This document shows, piece by piece, positions 21,576-33,500 of a stretch of DNA of 60,854 nucleotides. The first letter of the stretch is position 1, and each line of letters starts with the position of its first letter. A model generated the notes under the pieces. The model was not told where the DNA came from. It did not search any database and saw nothing but the letters and a program-made list of their open reading frames with translations. Location: contig JBAOKB010000116.1 in the NCBI GenBank assembly GCA_037044905.1, positions 1 through 60,854 of the forward strand, read 5' to 3'. Source of the DNA: Hortaea werneckii (lineage: Eukaryota; Ascomycota; Dothideomycetes; Mycosphaerellales; Teratosphaeriaceae). The position numbers were made by a program, and so were the translations under genes.

Positions 21576-23931
21576 ATGGGTAAACGACCGTTCAGTGAGC
21601 TCTCCGTCGTCGCCACTGGCGTACAGGGCTCTGAAGGCCGCTTCGGGAAGCGACGCCGTGGTGGCGAGCGAGACGACGTGCCACTGATTTCGGGCTGGAG
21701 GTGCAATCTGGTATGTGCAACACCGGACCAGGTCCGCGAAGCCGTGTGATGCGATGCAGTCGTGCTGATTTTTCCTCCTTTCCCCTTTTCGCTCCCGCCA
21801 GACGGCGCTGTCGCAAGAACACAACCTTTACTTTGTTGCTTACGGCAGAGATATATACGTCTATGTGCCACGGTTCCCAACCCAGGCCATCTCGCGGGAT
21901 CCGGTCCTGATTGTGCCGTCACAGCCGACCAGTCCAGGCCTTAGAGGCTACCTGGACCCGCATGAGCCTCATTCGATCAACCACCTTATCGTACAGCATC
22001 TGGGCAGGGACGAGGTGATTGCAACCGTCCGGGATGATGGTGACGTCGAGGCTATCCTCGTGCGCCACATTGTGCAAGCTATACGACGTCGAGCGGAGCC
22101 CGACAATGCCATTGGTGCAGTCGCCGATGAGATCAAACCCATTTTTCAAAGTAACGTCGGGATCAGTGCGTGGGGTCTTGCCATACATTCCGAAGCACGT
22201 ATCATCGCCACCAGCTCGAACGCACATGAGGTCAGGGTTTTTAAATTCGGGCTACTGCACGATGTGGCAAATGACGGTGAGCTGAGCGATCATGACGAGG
22301 AAGAAGTCTCTGAGTCTGAGAGCATAGATGCAGCTGGCCACCGGCATGATCGTCGCCAAATGGACATCACGCAGCGAGTCTTGAATGGCGACGCCAATAT
22401 CCCGTATATCTCCTTCTGCAACACTGGCGATGACCCAGAGGGCCGATGGCTACTCACGACAGACATATCCGGGTATTGTCGAGTAATGGACCTACACGGT
22501 CTAAGCGGAGTTGATGTCACGACTCAGCAGTTTCGCTTTGGTAGGTCCTGGCCAGGTTCAGTGAGCGGCTTTGACCGTCTTAACGCTGGTTGGGCCATCA
22601 TGTTCCTTGACCTGCGCTCTTTTCAACCGGAAAGGGAATTTCAGGCAGCTGTTGGTCTTCCAGAGGATGGGACGCTGCCATCTAGCCGAGACAACAATAA
22701 TTTGTGGGATCTTAGTGATACTGTAGAGACGGTGCCTGAGAACTCACCGGCTTTTGTCATGAATAACCCACGCAGGCGCAGGTCTCGTGAACAACCAAGA
22801 AGTTCACCCCAAGGTCGTAACTCAGCACAGCGATCGTTGTCAGAAGCCTTACAGCCTGACGAAAGGACACAGTCATCAGATGGAGATGTAGTAACGCCTG
22901 CCCGTGACATCCAGAACGAAGCAGCACCGAACGCCGCAAGTGACGAGAACATCAATGACAACGATTATGACGACGATGACGACGAAGAGGGCGGCGTTCC
23001 GCTCGAAAGCGAAGAAGACGAAGATGTCGCCATGATAGACACCGGCCTTGATCCCGCCGTAGAAGAAATTGTACTAGACGTACTCGACGATCTGGACGGC
23101 ACAGCTACCGACTCGCCCGACCCAGAAAGCGACGAAGAGCCACTCTACTCAGATCACCCCATCGCCCTCATCGGCGACGGAGACGACCCAGATGACGAAG
23201 GCACCGAAGACAGCATCTCCTTCAACGCCATGTACGGCGGCAAACGCCTCTTCGGCAACCAACCCTACTTCCTCCACCAAAACAGCCTGTGCGACGGTCT
23301 CCCCTGCCCCATCCTCCACGCCTCCGTCAAAAACGTCTACCTCCTCCAACCCTCCCCACCAACCACATCCTCCTCCAACCGCCGCACCAGCACCCACGAC
23401 GAAGCAATCAACCCCTTCACCCCACCCATGGTCGGCCTAGCCAACCCTCTCCGCCAATCCATCCAGAACCACTTCGGCTACCTGAACATGTACGACCGTC
23501 TAAACATGCACGCCTATATCCCAACCCTCGGCGTCATCGTGCTCGCCTCCCAAAAAGGCCGCGCCCTCGTCCTCTCCCTGACCAAATTACCCAAGGGCTC
23601 CACAACCTCTTACCCCCCGGAAATGCGGGAACAGCGCCGTAAGACCGTCTACGCTATGCGTGTCGAATGTATCTTGCCGTTTGAGCGGCAGGAGAAGGAT
23701 GGTGCGAGGCCCTTTGCCCCGTTGCATGGGATTGCGGCTGCGCCTGTGCAGGATGGGGCGGAGTCGCTTGGTTTTGGGGGCCAGAGGCGGTGGAGGGTTA
23801 TGTTGATGTATCAAGATCATTCGGTTTTGAGCTATGAGCTTAGTCGGCAGCGTGGGGCGGGCGATGGTGGTGGTGTTGGAGGAGGTGGTGGGGCTTCGAC
23901 TACTGTGGATTTTGGACAGCTGGTTGTGTGA
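21576..23931 (+). CDS. Crt10-like protein (754 aa, 2 exons)
   Basis: Exon 1 is 21576-21710 (ATG in a CCACCATGG context; MGKRPFSELSVVATGVQGSE), exon 2 is 21802-23931, with a 91 nt intron (GTATGT, CGCCAG) joined in phase 0. Right after the join comes LSQEHNLYFVAYGRDIYVYV. Then GYLDPHEPHSINHLIVQHLG, VIATVRDDGDVEAILV and VGISAWGLAIHSEARIIATS follow, which I associate with fungal proteins of the CRT10 family (propeller-like). A long acidic, low-complexity insertion (DNDYDDDDDEE, then EEPLYSDHP) separates this from a C-terminal block (LNMHAYIPTLGVIVLASQKG). In yeast, Crt10 represses ribonucleotide reductase genes; whether that holds in filamentous fungi is not shown here. The C-terminus is glycine-rich. 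Confidence 0.62.
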
Positions 23932-24660
23932 TGTGGGATTTCTTTCATGGATGGAAGAGAGTGCATGATGTTCTTTCGCGTCATCTAGCCAGGTAGACCC
24001 GTGGTACCCATGGCCCTTGGGGTTCGTAGCACGGGTCCGCATCGATGAGGTTTCTTCATTCGTGACTCTGCATTCTTCAAAAACGGGCTACGGATCTTCA
24101 TGTATACAGCACCGACCTCATTGAGTTCTCCTCACTCGTCTTCTTCATACTGCGATAACGGGCTACGAATATTGGTGTATCGTTCACACGTAGACTGACA
24201 TAGAGCACCTTCGAAGACAAGAAGCAAATGGAGCTACGAGAGGCATCGTCGCGGGAGTGATGAGGATGAAGACAGTCAATTAAAGATCTTTCTTACTTTT
24301 CCTTAAAAACAAAAATACACCCAAGAGGAATTGTGCGGCAGTAACTACAATCGTATCTTTCGTACATTAAGAGCATTCTATACCAACGTTACCTTCGTCG
24401 CTTGCCAATTGCTCAATATCCAAAACTCGATTACAGAAAATGCAGTATACCCAAGCAAGAAAATGGATTGGGCGGGGGAAAAAAAACGAAAGAAAAAACA
24501 AAAACGCCATGCCTGCTTATCATCCCATCTTTCAAAAAGCCCCCCTTCATAACAAAGAGATCCCCAATAGAAGAGATTCGACCGGGAACATGCCTCGCTC
24601 TCGGACATCCTAAGAACTCAAAGCCCGAAAGAGAACAAGCCCAATCAAGACAAGCGATCT
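23932..24660. other. Intergenic, convergent 3' ends
   Basis: Between the Crt10-like gene (+) and the BTB gene (-). Two imperfect copies of a GAACGGGCTACGRAT-like word occur near 24082 and 24160. Otherwise nothing recognisable. Confidence 0.45.
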
Positions 24661-25585
24661 TCACGAATCGTCATCCTCTTTCGGCTCCTGCTTGATATAC
24701 TGCGTATCCCCACCCTCATCCTGCCCATCCTCCGGCATCTCCCCATCATGAAACCCATTCACCATCGTCCTCTCCTCATCCTCTTCCTCCTCACTCTTCA
24801 CCGACCCCCTCCCTGCTCCCCCTCTCCCTTCCTCTTCGCCCTCAAAAAGCGGCACCACGCTCTCCTCCCGCGCATCCGGCACCCGCTCCGCCTCAAACGG
24901 CCACTTCTGCACACACAGGATGATATCCACGGCCAACTGTCCATTCCGCCGTAACGCCTTCTCCCAATGCTCCGGCATCTTCTGCTGCGCCTCCCCCTCA
25001 GACGGCGGCGACAAAACCAACATCCGCGCAACACAGGACACTAGTAGTTGTCGCAGCGCGGAATCCGGCGTCGAATTGGCGTACACATATTGGACTCGGC
25101 GCAGCGAAGGCCACGAGGAAGTCTCGTGGTAATACCCCCTAATCGTCTCCAGCACACTCAGCGTCAAGCGGGGTATCGACCACTTCTCGCCCATGAGGTA
25201 CAGGTCGATGAGGGTGGTGAGATCCTTTTCCTCGCGGGCGGGCGGCACATGGTCGCTGTAGAGCCAGCCGACGAAGTGGCGGAAGGGGACGTCGTCGTCG
25301 TCCGGTAAGCCGAAGGTCTGGTTTTGGCGGTTGCCCTTGTTGGTCGGGGTGTTGGTCCAGAAGACGTGGCGGAAGTAGGGGGAGTGGTGGCAGAGGAGTT
25401 TTTCGTGGAGGGCCCAGTGCGTGTTTTCGGGTCCGACGTAGATGTCGACGATGTCGTGCGAGAGGAGTCTGGGGAGAGGCGGTGGGTGGTTAGGGGTTGG
25501 ATTTTTGGGATGTGGGGGGGTTGGATTAGGGATGGGCTGCATACTCGTTGAGTGGTTTCTCTTTTGGCTCGCCGGGCTTTGCCAT
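24661..25585 (-). CDS. BTB/POZ domain protein (282 aa, 2 exons)
   Basis: Exon 1 is 25585-25545 (MAKPGEPKEKPLN), exon 2 is 25468-24661; the 70 nt intron (GTATGC, CCCCAG) joins in phase 2 to give NELLSHDIVDIYVG. A BTB fold follows: VDIYVGPENTHWALHEKLLC, SPYFRHVFWTN and FRHFVGWLYSDHVPP. Then come helices of a BACK-like region (LIDLYLMGEKWSIPRLTLSV). The C-terminal 70 residues are acidic and low complexity (KSEEEEDEERT, IKQEPKEDDDS). Fungal BTB proteins of this short type lack Kelch or other partner domains. Some act as Cul3 adaptors, but most are unassigned. Reading through the intron would put a proline-rich stretch in front of the domain, which is less likely. Confidence 0.78.
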
Positions 25586-26787
25586 GGTGGTGATAGTGGT
25601 AGTAGGTGATTGAAGCGGTACGGTAATAAAGCTCGAAAGCTTCGATGGTCGGCAGTGAGGATTGAATGCGAACCGGCGCGGGACTCTACCAAAGTTGATA
25701 CGGCGCTTCCAATAGTCCGGTGGAAAAGTGGCTGATAATCAGCTTGAATACGTTAAGTATATACAGGACGGGGAGGCTGGTAAAGCTAGAGTCTCTACAT
25801 TGAGAGTGGCTGAAACCTGTCGACGCGCTCCAACGTCATAATGCGCGAATCCGGGGGGACGTGTCGACGTTTCTCCCGTCGTTACGCTAAACCGATGGAA
25901 AGTTGAAGCCGGCGAGAGCAATACAGGAAGAAGCTTTCCCCACGTGAGAATGAGCCAAGATATATACGTACTTTACTGGTAACGGCATTGAAAGTAAATT
26001 GGTCAGGACAATGGACCTTTTCATATTGGATACGGTTGATTTGCTCATGCAATTTACATGACCCCCCGAAGCACCGACCTGGCAGTTCGCTGCCTTGGCG
26101 ATCAACCACCATCCTCATTCCGTCTTGATACCATATTGACAAAGACTCTTCTAAAATAAGATGGATAAGATAACAGCCTCTCATAAAAGGCGTCTACGTT
26201 CAACAGATTTCTCAACTGTCTTCCTCTCAACCTCCCATAGAACAATGACTCCGCCATCCACAGATCCCTCGTCGATGGAATAACATCGATGGGACTACTC
26301 CGCTGCCATGCTCCTTCTCAAACCACCCCTTCTCTTACTACTTTCCAGTAGCGACGAAGCCGTCGCTCTGCGCCCTTCTCACCAGGCCAAGCTTCATCGC
26401 CCCTTGCTCGCTAGGCGACATGTACCCGTTTTCACGGCCGCTGCGAGCGCATAGCTTGCCGTGCATAGCTCCCAAGTCAATCCGACAAACCCTTTCGCAC
26501 TGACTGCTTTCGGGAGAGACAAAATGTCATCCCGAGCCGCGACCCTTCGCAGCGAGCCTAATGTCTTTTATGACGTCGAAACCTTTGCGATATCCCATAG
26601 ACTGTGTGTTCCTCGCGAGGATCTTGATGAGAAATGCACAGGACAAGCATCGCACGTCGTAGGCAGCTCTCTCCTGATCTCGACCTGTAGTCGAAGACAG
26701 GTTGGTGAGATGCGGATGTTGGTTTGGATAGTAGATCGCCATATTCGCATCTACTGTGTCCCACATCTTCTCCTCAAGGATCATCTC
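25586..26787. other. Intergenic, no gene seen
   Basis: 1.2 kb between the BTB start codon and the 3' end of the release-factor gene. Only short frames plus the 5' part of a frame that runs antisense through the release-factor gene; none looks coding. Confidence 0.5.
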
Positions 26788-27387
26788 TCACGTCTTCCCG
26801 TCATTTTCACTATCATGTTTCTTTTCCGGCACAGAGTCTCGCGTTTCACCATCGACACTTTCCTCGTCTGCCGTCACCTCAGGTCCACAAACATCATTAT
26901 AATCTTCATCCGTAGCGACATCCTGACTTCCGACCTTCTCCTCCTCCAACTTCCGATACTTCCTGCGCGACTTCTTCGCCGCACTCGCCTTCTTCGACTT
27001 GGCGCGATCCGCCTTAATCGCACTCCGGCTCCGATCCCCCTTCTCCAACGAATCCAACTTCTCCGCGAGGATATTGCGCGCGAACTTGCGATTCTGCTCG
27101 CGACTGCGCGTCTCCTGGCTCTTGACCACGATGCCCGTGGGGAGGTGGCGGAGTTGGACGGCACAGGAGGTCTTGTTGATCTTTTGACCCCCCGGGCCTG
27201 TGCCTTTGAGGAATTTCTCTTCGATCTCGGTGTCCGGGATCTTGGGGCGTGGGGGCAGTGCTTTGTCGTGTTGGCGGGTGGTGCCGGTGAAGGTGCGGCG
27301 TGGGCTGCTGCCGATCGCTGTCAGGAGGCTAGTGGTGGGAGGCCGTGCCGCGTTGGCTGCTGGGGTGCGGAGGAGACATGGGAGCAT
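26788..27387 (-). CDS. RSO55: Mitochondrial GGQ release-factor-like protein (Rso55/MTRFR type, 199 aa)
   Basis: A single exon from the ATG at 27387. Residues 1-40 (MLPCLLRTPAANAARPP, SSPRRTFTGTTR) are basic, Ser/Thr-rich and lack acidic residues, as expected of a mitochondrial presequence. The class-I release-factor core follows: KFLKGTGPGGQKINKT with the GGQ motif that triggers peptidyl-tRNA hydrolysis, then LRHLPTGIVVKSQETRSREQ and NRKFARNILAEKLD. There is no codon-recognition domain. The basic segment (KASAAKKSRRKYRKLEEEK) matches the C-terminal tail typical of Rso55/human MTRFR (C12orf65). That family rescues stalled mitochondrial ribosomes. An acidic tail of about 40 residues is added. 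A transposon island begins about 220 bp upstream of the start codon. Confidence 0.87.
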   Translation of the reverse strand: MLPCLLRTPAANAARPPTTSLLTAIGSSPRRTFTGTTRQHDKALPPRPKIPDTEIEEKFLKGTGPGGQKINKTSCAVQLRHLPTGIVVKSQETRSREQNRKFARNILAEKLDSLEKGDRSRSAIKADRAKSKKASAAKKSRRKYRKLEEEKVGSQDVATDEDYNDVCGPEVTADEESVDGETRDSVPEKKHDSENDGKT

Positions 27388-27606
27388 TGGCAGTGATGAT
27401 GGGGAGGAGGAGGATGTGATGGGGAGTGTTTGACGCTTGTTGCAAGTGATGTTTGTTGCATGCAATTTACGAGCCGTCCTGTCATTTCATCGATACCTAA
27501 AGGTAGGGATTGGAGTGGTGCGCGTGGTGGTAGGTCGAGTAGATGGACAATGCAAGATAAGATTAGCAGGTGGGCCCCATAGCCAACCGTGCCGCGTGTA
27601 AGCTAC
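27388..27606. promoter_or_regulatory. Residual promoter of the release-factor gene, cut by transposon
   Basis: Only about 220 bp of non-repeat sequence remain upstream of the release-factor start codon before the transposon's TA target site. If the gene is expressed, its core promoter must sit here or in the transposon (inference). Confidence 0.45.
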
Positions 27607-27608
27607 TA

Positions 27609-27638
27609 CAGTCGAAACTTTCTACAAGAATCACAAAA
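27609..27638. repeat. Terminal inverted repeat, left end
   Basis: Pairs with the right terminus at 36326-36355: about 22 of 30 positions match by eye, including ACTNTNTACAAG. Most mismatches could come from C-to-T and G-to-A changes, though some are transversions. Confidence 0.7.
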
Positions 27639-28077
27639 ATCTAGTGTGGTTAATGCTTATAGAGTGATTATTGCTATATCCAAGGATTACGTAATAAAGT
27701 ATCTATCTAGTCGGCCTTGCTGTAGAGAGTTTCTATAGCGCTTCTAAAGCACCTTTTTATATTAATTAAGCTCTTTAAGCTAGTTGCTAGTGCTATTAGT
27801 CGACTATTCTTTATAAAGGTGTAGTCTTCGAAGTAGTTAAACTACTTTAAAGGGTGTAACATTTAGTAGTTGTTTAACAACCTTATCTTTAGAGTCCTCT
27901 TTAACTGCTAGTTTAAACTACTAAGCTATAGCCTTAAAAGAGCGCTTTAGATTATCTTTAACTGCTTCTTTAGGAGGATTAATAATCGTACGGATATCTA
28001 TTACGCTCTAAATCTGTAACTAAGCTTAAAGCCTCTAAAGTAGTACCTAAACCTCCTATTAAGCCTCTTCTTACTAA

Positions 28078-28082
28078 ACTAG
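28078..28082. repeat. Target-site duplication, left copy (ACTAG)
   Basis: The five bases before the 5' LTR. The right copy at 34886-34890 reads ACCGG. The two differ by C-to-T and G-to-A only. Confidence 0.65.
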
Positions 28083-28534
28083 TGTTACGAACACGTGAGA
28101 CAGACGGAGCGATTAGATAAGAGAAGACGGACGCTAACGGGATGGACATGGCTAAACGGAACTAGCTCCTAAAGAATCACGAACCGAAGGTCACGTAAGT
28201 AAGCAAAACGAGAAATACTTACTATGCTCGCCTTAAGGGAGGGGACACTAGTAAGCAAAACGAGAAATGCTTACCATGCTCGCCTTAAGGGAGGGGACAC
28301 TAGTAAGCAAAACGAGAAATGCTTACTATACTCGCATAAAGATACGAATCTCTTATGTATATAACTAGGCATGTTTCTCGTTAGGAGTTCGTGTGTTTAA
28401 CTTATGTTACAATCCGACTGTTAGGTAGAGACCCAACAGCCTTGTTACAATTAGTTATCCTACAACCTAGTTGTCTTGACACATCTGTTCCAAAGAGCTC
28501 TAAACCCGTAACACTACTTCGTAGGGTCGCAACA
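28083..28534 (+). repeat. 5' LTR (452 bp)
   Basis: Starts TGTTACGAACACG and ends GGGTCGCAACA, with TGTT/AACA short inverted termini. It carries three copies (the third partial) of a 52 bp subrepeat and is 52 bp longer than the 3' LTR for that reason. A TATATAA-like stretch near 28358-28364 could be the LTR's TATA element. Confidence 0.93.
28198..28335 (+). repeat. 52-bp hairpin-containing tandem repeat in 5' LTR
   Basis: Units start at 28198, 28250 and 28302 (last one partial). Each begins AGTAAGC, 12 bases, then GCTTACT, a perfect 7 bp inverted repeat in most copies. The 3' LTR has one full and one partial unit (34601 and 34653). Confidence 0.88.
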
Positions 28535-28573
28535 CTTTAAACACCCTTAAGGAACTTTATACCTTAGACAACA

Positions 28574-30589
28574 ATGGCTCCATCCGAGAACCGAGACACT
28601 AGCGTTTAGTAGCGTACCTACGACAACAATATTAAAGTCGCTAGACCGGACTATTACTATAGCGATCGATCGAAGCTCGACGATTAGCTTAACTAAATGG
28701 CACTTTACTTTCGTTTCGAAAACATTACCTAGGATCCTAAGAAGACCTTACTTGCATCCTCTTACCTTAGGGGACAAGTCCAACAATGGATTCGACCTAG
28801 GTTGCACGAAGTCTTGTACTAGAACATCGACACCGAAGGAATCTTTAACAGCTAGGACAATTATGTTAAAGCCATTCGAAATATTTATGGGTTAAGTAAC
28901 GAAAAACAAGTCGCCATCCGAGTTATCTAACACTTGAAACAGAAGACGTCTACTTCATAATACACCGCTAAGTTTAGGGAGTATTTAGGCAAAACTAGGT
29001 AGGATAACTAAGCCTTACTTACTATGTATTATACTAGACTTAAGGACGACGTTAAGGATGAACTTATACGCTTAGGTGCATCTTACGACACTCTCGAACT
29101 AATGATTTAGGATGCTATCGAAATTGACGATAGGCTCTACGAGAGGAAGATAGAAAAACGCCATAATAGACAGTATCGCGGACGATCTAGCTACAACTCT
29201 ACTAGCTGGACTAGAGGGTCTCGTCGCGATCCGGACGCCATAGAATTGGATATTATCTAGCGCAAGCTAAAAGGAAAAGGCATGCGAGGAGCTAAGGGAA
29301 AAGGGAAGTTCTAAGGGAACAACAACAGAGGAAAGAAACGAGAAGGACTAGAGTGCTACAACTGCTACAAGATAGGGCATTACGCACGAGACTGCCGCGG
29401 ACGAAAGGTGCGACTATAGGAGCAGCTTAACATAATGCTAGTAAAGGAACCCATTAACGAAGCAAACGATGGACGAGGCGCCTACGATGTATCAAAACTC
29501 GTTAAGGAACCGAAGACGGAACTAGACTATAAGGCTATGCATTGGACGGGTTGTTACGACGACTACTATAAAACCTATAACTTAGACAAGCTAGCAAGTG
29601 GTTACTATCCCAAGAAGCTACGTAAGGCTAGGATGGAATTTAACGCGATGGTACGAGGCTAGCCGCTATAGCAGATGAGAGACTTAGGAAATTCCCGGAG
29701 AGGAAGGTCTCTACTACTATTTAATTGGGAGGACGCAACTCTGCAAGAAAATACACCCCCCGAGCAGGAAGAAGAACTGCTAGGAGAAGAAGAATCTCTA
29801 CTAAACAACGATACCGAACTAGAACTAACGGGACCAAACCTGGAATAACTACAAATGATCGCCTAAACAGTCGCTACGACGGATAACGATTCATCTAAAG
29901 AAGAATATACCGACGACGATGAACCCGACGACCTCGAACTATATCATTTCGAAGTCTTAGGAGTAGGACTAGCTCGGAGAATAATCCTCTTCATCGCGAA
30001 CTAATTTAAAACCGTATTCCTATAGATCTAAGGGAAACGACGACTATACCCGATCGAATTCGACAACATGCTCGACCGATTAAGAGCAATGTTTTGGACC
30101 TATAGACTCGTTAACGTAGACTACGACGCAGTAGCATACGTACAAGAACGACCACCGATTGGAAGTACGTTTTAACCTAATGGAAGCTACATTACGCCTA
30201 ACGGAATCCATATCCCAAGAAGGCTTAGAGAACGAATATAAGTAGTTAAAGGACGATTCCACGAATTACACCGGATCTAGGAAGCATATTAGGAAGACCT
30301 CATATCGTTAGAAGCAATAAAACAGAAGTTGACTAAGTTAGCAAGCCAATGGGAGATAAGACCCATCGGGCAACTAGTACAATTACCGATATGGAGAAAC
30401 ATGATACTAGGGCACGTTAAAGCCACTGTTAAAGGACAAATCAAGGTATTAATAATACAAGGAAAGGTTATCCTAGGCCTACGACATGGACCCCTTAATT
30501 AGGAAGTCTGTCTCGAAGATGCTAACTCGCTAGGATACTATTTAAAAAACGAAGGATCCCTGCCGATAGGAGTAGTCGCTAGGAAGTAA
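28574..30589 (+). pseudogene. Gypsy gag remnant with CCHC zinc knuckle
   Basis: The frame runs from an ATG at 28574 (MAPSENRDTS) to a TAA at 30587-30589, about 671 codons, with many internal TAG/TAA codons. Recognisable pieces are FRFENI and QQWIRPRLHEVL, then FREYLGKTR, as in retroviral-type gag capsid domains, and a CCHC knuckle CYNCYKIGHYARDC at 29354-29395 that binds the element's RNA. All the stops I read are TAG or TAA, never TGA. Downstream of the knuckle the frame stays open to the slippery site at 30544-30550. Not translatable as a whole. Confidence 0.82.
30544..30550 (+). promoter_or_regulatory. Putative -1 frameshift slippery heptamer AAAAAAC
   Basis: In the gag frame the bases read TTA AAA AAC, that is A-AAA-AAC, a classical -1 slippery site. 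The gag stop follows 37 bases later, and the pol frame (-1 relative to gag) is open from exactly this point apart from one transition-type TAG. Position, frame and motif agree. A downstream RNA structure was not tested. Confidence 0.6.
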
Positions 30590-33500
30590 ACATTATCGAA
30601 GCTCCCACAGCATTAGCAGCACCGGTATTCCGTACTAAATGCATTGTTAATAGACATACGACACAAGCTATAATCGATTCCGGAGCTAGCGGAAACTTTA
30701 TATCGACTAGCTTTGTCTAGCGAAACGGGATCGCTACCCGACGAAAGAAAGACGGCGGATATAAGTTAATGGTCGCAGATGGATTATCCCTATCCGAAGT
30801 GGACAGCGAAACAATGCCGCTAGTCCTAGCTATCTAATAGCACCACGAGACTATTAGCCTAGATATCGTTAACATAGCTAGTTACGATGTCGTAATAGGG
30901 ACACCTTAGTTAGAAAAGCACAACCCTCTAATAGATTAGAGGAAAAGAGTACTTAAGTTTAAGCGATGCGGTTGCGCTACCGACATCCACCCTATACATC
31001 GACAGCGTGCGATAGTAGATAAGGAAAGACAGTTCTGCGAATTAGAACGTTAACCGATAACATACTCCGACAAAAACGGCAAGGAGATAGTCTCTATAGA
31101 CACTAAGCTAGCCTAGCTAGGTTACGAGGTAAGAGATAAAAGGAGAACTAACGCACCTCTAGAGATCCCTAAAGAGTTTAAGAAATGGAAACCGCTCTTC
31201 TAGGAAGAGGAAGGATTAGCCGCCTTACCTAGACATTAACCATAGGATTACCGAATACAACTTTAGCCCGGCAAAGATCTACTATGGGGGCCACTATATA
31301 GGTTATCCGAAAAGGAGCTCGAAGAGCAACGACGATAGCTAAAGGAAAAGAGCGACAAAGGATGGATAGAGAAATCCTAATCGCTAGCCGCTTTACTAGC
31401 AATGTTCGTTCTAAAGAAAGGAGGAAAACTACGAATGGTAATCGACTATCGACGACTTAATAAAGTTACGGTCAAGAACCGATATCCGCTACCCAACATC
31501 GAGAAAATGCAAGATCGACTTACCGGGGCAAATTGGTACTTAAAGATCGACCTACGAGATGCGTTCTACGCAGTACGAATAGCCAAGGGAGAAGAATAGA
31601 AAACAGCTTTTAGGACACGCTACGGGCTCTATTAATTCCGAGTCATGCCAATAGGACTTACAAATGCCCTAGCGACATGTTAACAGCTCGTTAACGATGT
31701 GTTACGAGATCTGCTTAATATAACCGTTATAGCATATGTCGATAACATCTTAATCTTCACCCAAGGAAGCCGAGAACAACATACTAAAGATGTATAGGCA
31801 GTGCTAGAACGACTTAGCACAGTAGACTTTAAGACCGCACCCGAGAAGTATAAATTCTACAAGAAGGAAATCGAATTCCTAGGATTCATTATTAATACTA
31901 CTAGAATTAAGATGGACCCAAAGAAAGTACAATCCATTAAGGAATGGCCAACACCGAAGAACGTTATAGAAATCCAAGCCTTTCTAGGACTCGCGAACTA
32001 CAACAGAAAGTTTGTTAAAGGATACTCCAAACTTGCAATCCTACTTACGAGTCTTACGAAGAAGGACACCAAGTTCGTATAGACGGAGAAACAACAGAAA
32101 GCATTCCAACAACTCAAGAAAGCATGTATATAGTTACTAACACTTATGCTATTCGATACGAAGAAACTAGTACAAGTCGAAACCGACGCATCCGACTTAG
32201 CAATAGGTGCTTGCATTACTTAAGAACATAATGGCAAAAGACACCTAGTGGCGTATTACTTAAGGAAAATAACGCTAGCGGAACAGAACTACGAGATCCA
32301 TAACAAAGAACTGTTAGCGATTGTTGCAGCATTGCGACACTAGAGAGTCTACTGCGAAGGAGCTATAGGACTAACAATATACACCGACCACAAGAACCTT
32401 TAATACTTCACAACTACTAAGGATCTATCGCGTCGATAGTGTAGATGGTTAGAGCTACTCGGACAATACAAGTTCGATATCTAGTATACACTAGGAAAAG
32501 ACAATGGGCGCGCAGATGCGCTAAGCAGAAGAAGCGACTACATGGAAGGCAAGGAGCAAAATTCGAAAGCAATGCTTAAAGTTAACAAGGATGGAAGCCT
32601 TACTACGAATACATAGGAGTTTAATAACATACTCCGAGTTCTACGAGATAAACAAGAAGAATTCCCTATTGAACATAGGAAATATTAAGTTCTACCGGAA
32701 AAGGAACACGAATGCATTAAAGACTACTATAATAGCTAAACCACAGGACACCTAGGAATTACGAGGACAATCGACTTGATTAGACGGAACTTTACTTTCC
32801 TATAGATGCGGAAAAAGGTTACCGACTACATTAAACAATGCGATAGTTGCTAAAAGAACAAAGCATTACGACATGCGAAGTACGGCAATCTCTAATTCCG
32901 AGAACCCTCGGATACACTATAGAGAGAGGTCACGATAGACTTTATTATTAAATTACCGGCATCCAAGGACCCGGCTACCGGAGTAATTTATGATTTAATA
33001 CTTGTTATAGTAGATACCTTGACCAAATACGTACATTTTATACCGTGTAAGGAATTAATAACAGCTATGGAACTCGCATACCTCGTACTAGACAGGCTTA
33101 TTAGACATTATGGAATTCTAGAGAGTTTCATTACCGACAGAGATAAGCTATTTACATCGAACTTCTAGAAATCTCTTATGGGACAGATTGGAATTAGACA
33201 TAAACTATCTACGGCATTCCACCTAGAAACAGATAGTTAGACTAAAAGGACAAATTAGTTACTCGAGGCATACTTACGGCACTATGTTAACTTTGTACAA
33301 AATAATTGGGTTGCACTATTACTAGTGGCGCAATTAGCATTAAACAATAATGCTTTAGAAACAACAAAGGAAACACCATTTTTCCTTAATTACGGAAAAA
33401 CACCCAATTTGTTTATAGAACCAAGGACGTTAGTAAAAGCCGAGAAAGCCATAGTTATGGCAGGAGAATTGCAAAGGGCACACGCAACTGCCCGAGATGC

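Noticed and set aside
8533..23931. Functional clustering of Hus1 and the Crt10-like protein as a DNA-damage gene cluster
   Set aside because: They are about 12 kb apart with three unrelated genes between them, and the Crt10 role is itself uncertain; adjacency looks accidental.
26461..27396. A 311-codon plus-strand frame antisense to the release-factor gene
   Set aside because: It mirrors a gene with a clear GGQ domain; its own composition (Arg/Leu-rich) is that of a shadow frame and no family is visible.
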